From positions 1-6,780 of the forward strand of contig DNIF01000111.1 in assembly GCA_003485715.1 (NCBI GenBank): DNA of 6,780 bases, given 5' to 3'. Positions within the stretch are counted from its first letter, which is position 1; each line of letters opens with the position of its first letter. The translations under genes and the position numbers were made by a program. Shown piece by piece: positions 1 through 5,404 of the stretch. This stretch comes from Gammaproteobacteria bacterium (lineage in GTDB: Bacteria > Pseudomonadota > Gammaproteobacteria > UBA7966). The notes below the pieces were generated by a model. That model saw nothing but the letters and a program-made list of their open reading frames with translations, had not been told where the DNA came from and searched no databases.

Positions 1-603
1 GGTGAACGCCACGTGCGCACCAAAGCGTGGACCGGCTGGCGCCCCACCCACATGATGGGCACCAAGGTGACCGGCAAGACACTCGGCCTCATCGGGTTTG
101 GACGCATCGCCCGGGCAATGGCCCACAAGGCGCACCATGGCTTCGACATGCGCATCATCTTCAACGACCCCTTTCCGCCACCGGCCGAGGTGAGTGCGGC
201 CCTCGGTGCCACGGCCCTGCCGACCGTCGAAGACGTGCTGCGGCAGGCGGATTTCGTCGCCCTGCACTGCCCCGGTGGCAAGGATACCTACCACCTCATG
301 AATGCCGAGCGTCTGCGGCTGATGAAGCCTGATGCATTCCTCATCAACACGGCCCGTGGCGATGTGGTCGATGAGGCGGCGCTCATCGAGGCGCTCCGTG
401 ACGGCGCCATCGCCGGTGCCGGTCTCGATGTGTTCGAGCGCGAACCCCAGGTGACCGAGGCCTTGCTGGGCATGGATAACGTCGTCCTGCTGCCCCACCT
501 CGGCTCTGCGACCACCGAAACGCGGGTGGCCATGGGTATGCGCGTCGCCCAGAACCTCGATCTCTTCTTCTCCGGTCAGCCACTGCGCGACAAGGTGGTC
601 TGA
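1..603 (+). CDS. D-2-hydroxyacid dehydrogenase, glyoxylate/hydroxypyruvate reductase type (5' partial)
   Basis: The reading frame is open from base 1 and ends at TGA 601-603, giving 200 visible residues. The family is usually about 310-330 residues, so roughly 120 N-terminal residues lie off the left edge. The GTG at base 13 is an internal valine, not a start. Visible parts in order are the end of the substrate domain (RTKAWTGW), a Rossmann nucleotide motif GFGRIA (residues 32-37), and an acidic residue after the second strand (D56 in FNDPF), which suggests NAD(H) rather than NADP(H). The catalytic triad is intact: R119 in NTARGD, E148 in FEREP and H166 in LPHLGSAT. The family reduces 2-oxoacids such as glyoxylate or hydroxypyruvate to D-hydroxyacids in the cytoplasm. 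The RTKAWTGWRP stretch resembles, from memory, the RTRSWPGWEP stretch of Hyphomicrobium glycerate dehydrogenase. That resemblance and the coupling to ppc favour hydroxypyruvate reductase (hprA-like), but the sequence does not fix the substrate. Confidence 0.92.
   Translation, partial: GERHVRTKAWTGWRPTHMMGTKVTGKTLGLIGFGRIARAMAHKAHHGFDMRIIFNDPFPPPAEVSAALGATALPTVEDVLRQADFVALHCPGGKDTYHLMNAERLRLMKPDAFLINTARGDVVDEAALIEALRDGAIAGAGLDVFEREPQVTEALLGMDNVVLLPHLGSATTETRVAMGMRVAQNLDLFFSGQPLRDKVV
592..598 (+). promoter_or_regulatory. Ribosome binding site for ppc inside the upstream gene
   Basis: AAGGTGG lies within the last codons of the dehydrogenase gene, four bases before the ATG at 603. It supports that start and the reading of TGATG (601-605) as a stop/start overlap with translational coupling. 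Confidence 0.6.
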
Positions 604-3374
604 TGGACCTCAAGCAACTCTTCCCGGTATCGGAGGCCGTCGACCCCCACGAGGACGCCATCTCGGCCGCTGTGGTCGGTTACACGAACGGCGTGGTCAC
701 CTTGCTGTTCAACCTCCTCGTCGAGGTGGTGGCTGAACGTGAACCAGCCGTGGCAGAGGTGCTGCGCGGGCATCAGGCCATTGATGCCGAAAGCCGTTCG
801 CTGTTGCTGCGCGTGCTGCAGGCGCAGGGGATCTGGTTCCAGCTCCTCAACATCGCTGAAGAGAACGCCGGTATGCGCCGTCGCCGCACCATCGAGACGG
901 AGCGTGGACTGGCGTCGGTGAACGGCACCTTCGCCAATGTGTTTGCCCGAGCCGCCGCTGCGGGTGTCACTGCCGAGGAAGTGCAGCGGATCCTCGATCA
1001 GGCGTCGGTACGCTCGACCATCACGGCACATCCGACCGAGGCGCGTCGGGTCACGGTCATGCAGATCCATCGGCGGATTTATCTCCTGCTCATGCAGCTG
1101 GAGGAATCGCGCTGGACGCCGCGCGAACGTGAGCGCATCAAGGCCGAGTTGCGCACCGAGATCGAACTTCTCTGGCTTACCGGCGAATTGCGTCTGGAGA
1201 AGCCCAGTGTCGAACAGGAGGTGCAGTGGGGGCTGCACTTCTTCCAGGAATCCATCATGGACCGCGTGCCGGAGGTACTCGAGCGGCTCGAAGGGGCCCT
1301 CGGTGACGCCTACCCTGGCCAGTCCTTTCGCATTCCGCCGCTGCTCCAGTTCGGCTCCTGGATCGGTGGTGATCGCGACGGCAATCCATTCGTGACCAAC
1401 GAGGTGACGGCGAAGACGGTACGCACCCATCGCCTGACCGCCCTGGGGCATTACCGGGTGCGTCTGATCGAGCTCGTGCGCCGATTGAGCCTCGCCGATC
1501 ATGCGCTCGATTTCCCGCAGGAGTTCCGCGAAGCCCTCGCTGCTGCCTGCCGCCTCGTACCGGAGGCCGCGACCATCCAGGTGCGCAACCGCGGCGAGTG
1601 CCTGCGGCAATTCGTCGCCTGCATGCTCGCGCGCCTCGATGCCACCATTGCGGATACTGAGGCGGAACTCGCCGATGCGAGTCCATCGGCCTACCGCTCT
1701 GCGGAAGAGATGCTTGCCGATCTGCGTCTGCTCGAGCGCACGCTGTCGTCGCTGCGGTCCGACCGGCTCTCTCGCTTGCTGGTGCAACCCTTGCGGCAGG
1801 AGCTGGAGACCTTCGGTTTCCGTACGGTCGCACTCGACCTGCGTGACAACACCACCACGACCAACCGGGCGCTTGCGGCTTTGTGGTGTCTGCAGCACGG
1901 TGAAGGTCCCACGCCGCCAGACTCCCGCTCCCGGGAGTGGCTGGATTGGCTGGTGACGCAGCTCATGCTGCCGCCGGAGCAGTTCGCGACGCTCAGTGTC
2001 ATCCCGAGTGACGCGGAGTCCACCATCGGCATGCTTGCGGTTGTTCGTGATGGAAGCGCCCGACTGGATGCGCAGGCCTTCAACGCGATGGTGCTCAGCA
2101 TGACGCGTTGCGCTGCCGATGTGCTGGGTGTGTATCTGCTGGCACGTCATGCCGGGCTGGTGACGGGTTCACCCGGATCCGAATACAGCACGCTGGTCGT
2201 GGTCCCGCTGTTCGAGACCATCGATGATCTCCGCGCTGCCCCTGACATCATGCGTGAGCTGCTCGGACACGCCTTCGTGCGGCGCACGGTGGAAGCCCAG
2301 GGTGGTGTGCAGGAGGTCATGATCGGCTACTCCGACAGCAACAAGGATGGCGGCTACTTCACGGCCAACTGGGAGCTGCACAAGGCGCAGAAGGTGCTCA
2401 CATCGCTCTCGGAGGAGTTGGGAGTGCCCATCTCCTTCTTCCATGGGCGTGGTGGCTCGGTCTCGCGCGGTGGGGCTCCCATCGGCATCGCCATCGGCGC
2501 GCAGCCGGCGGGTTCGGTCAACGGCAGGCTGCGCCTGACCGTCCAGGGAGAGGTGGTGTCCGGCCGTTTCGCCAACCGTGGCACGGCCGGTTACGAACTC
2601 GAGCTGCTGGCCTCCAGCGTACTGCGGCACTCGCTGCTCGCCCCGCGTGACCGTGAGGCGCAGGAGCGTCCCGAGTTCGACGCCCTCATGGGAGAACTCT
2701 CCGAGCGCTCCTACGCGGTCTATCGGCAGCTCGTGGAGCAGCCCGGCCTCGTGAACTACTACGAGGCAGCGAGCCCGGTGGAGGAGCTCACCCTGCTCAA
2801 CATCGGGTCGCGTCCGGCCCGACGCTTCGGGGCCAAGACACTGGGTGACCTGCGCGCGATCCCCTGGGTATTCGCCTGGACCCAGAATCGCCATCTGGTG
2901 CCCAACTGGTACGGCGTCGGCTCCGCTCTACAGGGCTATCTCGCGGATAACGGCGAGCGTGCCATGTCCGCGCTGCGTCGCCTGTACGAAGAGTCGCGCC
3001 TGTTCCGCATGGTGATCGACGAGGTAGAGAAGACCCTCCCACAGGTGGACCTCGCCATCGCGCGCGAGTACGCCAATCTGTTGGACGACGCGCCGACGCG
3101 CGAGCGCATCTTCTCGCTCATCGAGGCCGAATACTGGCTGACGGTGCGTCACGTGCTGATGCTCTCGGGGCGCCCGCGACTCTGTGACCGTTTCCCGCTC
3201 TTCCGCCGCCGGCTCTCCCGCCGCCTGCCCACCATCAACGCGGTGGGTCTCGAGCAGGTCCGGCTGGTGCGGCGCTTCCGTGCCGAAAAGCAGGACAAGG
3301 CCTCCGCCGAGTGGCTGGTGCCGTTGCTGTTGTCCATCAGTTGCATCGCTGCCGGCCTCGGCTGGACGGGTTGA
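603..3374 (+). CDS. ppc: Phosphoenolpyruvate carboxylase
   Basis: The product is 923 residues, within the usual bacterial range of about 880-980. It converts PEP and bicarbonate to oxaloacetate and phosphate in the cytoplasm, as a tetramer in known members. Catalytic motifs appear in order: TAHPTEARR (141-149, H143), GGDRDGNP (255-262), R414 in LDLRDN, GYSDSNKDGG (575-584, K581) and FHGRGGSVSRGGAP (613-626, H614, R616, R622). FAWTQNR (757-763) is also conserved. The start overlaps the upstream stop and has a Shine-Dalgarno (592-598). Two things are odd. The conserved C-terminal RNTG is GWTG here, and by residue-by-residue comparison with E. coli Ppc recalled from memory, the aspartate-binding K773 and N881 become Q814 and W921, while R587 and R832 are kept as R622 and R874. 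The usual RQES segment at residue 414 is RDNT. No plant-type N-terminal phosphorylation serine is seen. Coupling to a hydroxypyruvate reductase-like gene suggests a serine-cycle or C1 role rather than pure anaplerosis; this is inference. Confidence 0.97.
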   Translation: MDLKQLFPVSEAVDPHEDAISAAVVGYTNGVVTLLFNLLVEVVAEREPAVAEVLRGHQAIDAESRSLLLRVLQAQGIWFQLLNIAEENAGMRRRRTIETERGLASVNGTFANVFARAAAAGVTAEEVQRILDQASVRSTITAHPTEARRVTVMQIHRRIYLLLMQLEESRWTPRERERIKAELRTEIELLWLTGELRLEKPSVEQEVQWGLHFFQESIMDRVPEVLERLEGALGDAYPGQSFRIPPLLQFGSWIGGDRDGNPFVTNEVTAKTVRTHRLTALGHYRVRLIELVRRLSLADHALDFPQEFREALAAACRLVPEAATIQVRNRGECLRQFVACMLARLDATIADTEAELADASPSAYRSAEEMLADLRLLERTLSSLRSDRLSRLLVQPLRQELETFGFRTVALDLRDNTTTTNRALAALWCLQHGEGPTPPDSRSREWLDWLVTQLMLPPEQFATLSVIPSDAESTIGMLAVVRDGSARLDAQAFNAMVLSMTRCAADVLGVYLLARHAGLVTGSPGSEYSTLVVVPLFETIDDLRAAPDIMRELLGHAFVRRTVEAQGGVQEVMIGYSDSNKDGGYFTANWELHKAQKVLTSLSEELGVPISFFHGRGGSVSRGGAPIGIAIGAQPAGSVNGRLRLTVQGEVVSGRFANRGTAGYELELLASSVLRHSLLAPRDREAQERPEFDALMGELSERSYAVYRQLVEQPGLVNYYEAASPVEELTLLNIGSRPARRFGAKTLGDLRAIPWVFAWTQNRHLVPNWYGVGSALQGYLADNGERAMSALRRLYEESRLFRMVIDEVEKTLPQVDLAIAREYANLLDDAPTRERIFSLIEAEYWLTVRHVLMLSGRPRLCDRFPLFRRRLSRRLPTINAVGLEQVRLVRRFRAEKQDKASAEWLVPLLLSISCIAAGLGWTG

Positions 3375-3409
3375 GGTGGCTTCGGCAAGCCGTCCGCTTG
3401 CTGCTGCAG

Positions 3410-3431
3410 AGCCCCTCGCACGCGAGGGGCT
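3410..3431 (+). terminator. Perfect hairpin after ppc, probable transcription end
   Basis: AGCCCCTCG (3410-3418) and CGAGGGGCT (3423-3431) form a perfect 9-bp GC-rich stem with a CACG loop, starting 36 bases after the ppc stop. No T-run follows on either strand, so it is not a textbook intrinsic terminator. It may be a T-poor terminator or an mRNA 3'-end stabiliser for the dehydrogenase-ppc transcript. Confidence 0.5.
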
Positions 3432-3519
3432 GAGGCGGAGTGAGCGGGCGGTCAAAGTCGGACCGGGGTGTGTCGGCCTGACCGAGTTCAAAGCTATCGT
3501 CGCCAGGCCGCTATCGAGG

Positions 3520-3540
3520 CCAGCGGCGAAGTGCCGCTGG
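3520..3540 (+). repeat. Perfect hairpin upstream of the HDOD gene
   Basis: CCAGCGGC (3520-3527) and GCCGCTGG (3533-3540) make an 8-bp perfect stem around the loop GAAGT. It ends 65 bases before the HDOD start. There is no T-run. It could be a leader hairpin, an operator or a second stop for transcripts from ppc; the sequence alone does not decide. Confidence 0.4.
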
Positions 3541-3605
3541 AGGGCGTCCAGCATGACTCGAAGTACTTTCCTCAAGCCCCGTGGCAGCGCCTCGGGGGCG
3601 GCGGC

Positions 3606-4493
3606 ATGAGCAGCACCGTCAGCAGCACGCGCAGCATCTCTGAGGTTCAGAAGCTTTTCCTCACCCGGCTGGCGGAGGATTGCGGGGCGGAGCACCTGGT
3701 GATCCCGTCTTTTCCAGACGTGACGCTCCGGATCCGCAATCTGGCTGACGCTGCCGACAGCACGCTCAATCAGCTCGTCGCTGCCGTATCGCTCGAGCCG
3801 GTGCTGGCGGCGCAGGTCCTGCGTCTGGCCAACTCGGCCCTCTATCGCCAGTCGGGACCGGCCGAGACCTCACTGGCGCGCGCCATTCAGCGTCTTGGGA
3901 TGGCCGAATTGCGCGACATCGCCGTGATGTTCGGCATGCGGCAGTTGTCTCTAGCACCCACGGTGGCACCCTTCCGCGACTACCTGCGCGAGGTATGGGA
4001 ACACAGCCTGCTGGTTGCACAGGCTGCGCGCTTCATCGCGCAGCATGCACGCATGGCGAATGCGGGATCTGCGCAGCTTGCCGGCCTGCTGCACGATCTC
4101 GGCAAGTTCTACGTGGTGCTGCGGGCGCAGGACTATCCGGAGCTGCTGGAGGCGGGCAAGAGCCTGGCCAGCATCGCTGCCGACTGGCACTGCCCGGTGG
4201 GTCGCGCCCTGCTCGAGGGCTGGGGCCTGCCACTGCCAGTGCAATTGGTAGCCGAGGAGCACGAAGACCTCGAGCGGGACCCTATCCGCTTGCTGCCCGA
4301 CCTCACCGACGTGGTGGCCGTGGCCAACGCCCTCGCCAATCGTGGGGAGGGTACGTCGGATGAGAAGCTCGCGACGTTACTCGCGACGGCCTCGGGCCGC
4401 CGGCTGCACCTGGATTCCGCCGGCTTGCGCACCTGCTTCAAGGCGGCGAGCGAGGCGGCAGAAGAGGCGCGCCGCGCCTTCCCGAGCCTCTGA
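3606..4493 (+). CDS. HDOD-domain signalling protein
   Basis: The product is 295 residues, essentially a single HDOD domain with a short N-terminal lead of about 30 residues and no receiver, GGDEF or membrane segment. HDOD hallmarks are VLRLANSALY (71-80), the helix TSLARAIQRLGMAELRDIAV (88-107) and LLHDLGK (161-167). HD-type candidate metal residues are retained: H133, H163-D164, H195, H219 and D235. HDOD proteins are relatives of HD phosphohydrolases that mostly act as regulators of motility, biofilm, stress or c-di-GMP-linked signalling, usually without proven catalysis; the target here is unknown. ATG 3606 is chosen because the protein is conserved-looking from shortly after it. The frame stays open upstream to a GTG at 3468, but that stretch is intergenic in character and contains a hairpin. 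The only ribosome site is a weak G-rich run (3594-3601). The gap to ppc suggests an independent unit. Confidence 0.93.
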   Translation: MSSTVSSTRSISEVQKLFLTRLAEDCGAEHLVIPSFPDVTLRIRNLADAADSTLNQLVAAVSLEPVLAAQVLRLANSALYRQSGPAETSLARAIQRLGMAELRDIAVMFGMRQLSLAPTVAPFRDYLREVWEHSLLVAQAARFIAQHARMANAGSAQLAGLLHDLGKFYVVLRAQDYPELLEAGKSLASIAADWHCPVGRALLEGWGLPLPVQLVAEEHEDLERDPIRLLPDLTDVVAVANALANRGEGTSDEKLATLLATASGRRLHLDSAGLRTCFKAASEAAEEARRAFPSL

Positions 4494-4497
4494 GCAT

Positions 4498-4553
4498 CCC
4501 CGAGACCCGCACGGCAGGCGGGCCTCCACCCATCTGCTCACCTCGGGGCGAGG
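4498..4553 (+). terminator. Possible weak terminator structures after the HDOD gene
   Basis: CCCCGAG (4498-4504) can pair with CTCGGGG (4542-4548), enclosing a small CCCGC/GCGGG stem (4506-4510 with 4518-4522). A competing tight hairpin is CCTCG (4541-4545) with CGAGG (4549-4553) around GGG. No T-run follows. These sit directly after the HDOD stop and may end its transcript, but GC-rich DNA makes such pairings common. Confidence 0.25.
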
Positions 4554-4627
4554 GCAGCTCCCGAATCCCGCGCCAGCGGCACAATCCGCACCGGCTGTTG
4601 CAACGCTTGCCTCCGGCTGCGCTGGAA

Positions 4628-4657
4628 TGGACTCCCGCCTATCCTCACCGGAGTCCA
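4628..4657 (+). promoter_or_regulatory. Inverted repeat containing the Uma2-gene ribosome binding site
   Basis: TGGACTCC (4628-4635) and GGAGTCCA (4650-4657) are perfect 8-base inverted arms around a 14-base spacer. The right arm holds GGAG (4650-4653), eight bases before ATG 4662, so a hairpin in the mRNA would hide the Shine-Dalgarno. On DNA the same repeat could be an operator near the transcription start. The GGAG placement is the main reason to prefer the 4662 start over the in-frame ATG at 4698. Confidence 0.45.
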
Positions 4658-4661
4658 CCGC

Positions 4662-5303
4662 ATGACCCGCCTCGCCCGAACCCGTGAGATCCCCTCGATG
4701 AGCGACAGCCTCGTTTTGCCTGCCCCGGGGATGGCCACCTACGCGGATGTGGAGGCGCTGCCCGAGCGCTATGTGGGCGAACTCATCGACGGCACACTCT
4801 ACGCTCAGGCGCGGCCGGCCAGCCCGCATGCCCGCGCCGCCAGTCAGATCGGTGGGCATCTGCTGGTGGCCTTCGACGGCCCCGGCGGTGTCGAGGGTGG
4901 CCCGCCCGGCGGCTGGTGGATCCTCGATGAGCCCGAGTTGCACTTCGGTGCCGATGTGCTGGTGCCGGACATCGCCGGCTGGCGGCGTGATCGCATGCCC
5001 AGGCTCGCGGCAAAGCCGTGGTTCAGTGAGGCACCGGACTGGCTGTGTGAGGTTGCCTCACCCGCCACCTGCCGCCTGGACCGGGGGCTCAAGCTCGGGC
5101 GCTACCACAAGGCCGGCGTCGGCCACGTGTGGTTGGTGGAGCCGCTCTCACGACGCATCGAGGTGTTCCGACGAAGTGACGAGGGCTGGGTGCTCGTCGC
5201 CCACCACTTCGACGACGACGTGGTGGGAATCGAGCCCTTCGAGCGCCTGCCGCTGACCCTGGCGGATCTCTGGCTCGACCTCGAGCCGGTGCAGGAAGCG
5301 TAG
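4662..5303 (+). CDS. Uma2-family (DUF820) putative endonuclease
   Basis: The product is 213 residues, normal for the Uma2 family, which has a PD-(D/E)XK restriction-endonuclease fold and no well-established biological role. Family landmarks in order are GELIDGTLYAQARP (39-52), GGWWILDEPEL (83-93), VPDIAGWRRDRMP (101-113), APDWLCEVASP (124-134), LDRGLKLGRYHKAGV (139-153) and VWLVEPLSRRIEVFR (156-170). Candidate active-site residues are E40, D103, E130 and K144, so the nuclease centre looks intact. There is no signal peptide or membrane segment. ATG 4662 has a good GGAG eight bases upstream; ATG 4698, which would shorten the protein by 12 residues, has only a weak site and remains possible. No methylase, toxin, antitoxin or transposase adjoins it, so it is not part of a recognisable restriction or toxin-antitoxin pair here. 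It converges on fhs. Confidence 0.9.
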   Translation: MTRLARTREIPSMSDSLVLPAPGMATYADVEALPERYVGELIDGTLYAQARPASPHARAASQIGGHLLVAFDGPGGVEGGPPGGWWILDEPELHFGADVLVPDIAGWRRDRMPRLAAKPWFSEAPDWLCEVASPATCRLDRGLKLGRYHKAGVGHVWLVEPLSRRIEVFRRSDEGWVLVAHHFDDDVVGIEPFERLPLTLADLWLDLEPVQEA

Positions 5304-5359
5304 CGAACGGCCAGCGGATCGGGACGAGCAACGCAGACGGCCCCCTCTGCGCGAAAGCA

Positions 5360-5392
5360 CCGGGCGAGGGACGGCCTAGGCCCCTCGCCCGG
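5360..5392. terminator. Bidirectional terminator-like hairpin between convergent genes
   Basis: CCGGGCGAGGG (5360-5370) and CCCTCGCCCGG (5382-5392) form a perfect 11-bp stem. The 11-base loop overlaps the self-complementary GGCCTAGGCC (5373-5382). It lies between the stop of the Uma2 gene (5303) and the stop of fhs (5405), the expected place for a shared terminator. Only a short T-run (TGCTTTC on the minus strand) follows on the fhs side, and GCTGTTA on the plus side. Confidence 0.6.
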
Positions 5393-5404
5393 GCTGTTAC
5401 CCGC

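Noticed and set aside
13..15. GTG as a start codon for the dehydrogenase
   Set aside because: The frame is open through base 1 and a start here would delete the N-terminal substrate domain; it is an internal valine of a gene cut by the window edge.
576..2150. A 524-codon open frame on the minus strand opposite ppc, and another at 2928-3695
   Set aside because: They lie antisense to an unambiguous PEP carboxylase, show no recognisable domain, and are rich in Arg, Gln, Gly and His as expected for shadow frames of GC-rich genes.
3468..3605. N-terminal extension of the HDOD gene to a GTG at 3468
   Set aside because: The 46 extra residues look like translated intergenic DNA, the stretch contains a perfect hairpin, and the HDOD similarity begins after ATG 3606.
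4598..4628. Possible sigma-70 promoter TTGCAA (4598-4603) and TGGAAT (4623-4628) before the Uma2 gene
   Set aside because: Each box matches only four of six consensus bases and the spacing is 19, so it is not distinguishable from chance.
4494..4661. A small gene in the gap between the HDOD and Uma2 genes
   Set aside because: The frame open across this gap (from 4342) runs inside the HDOD gene in another frame and has no family features or ribosome site of its own.
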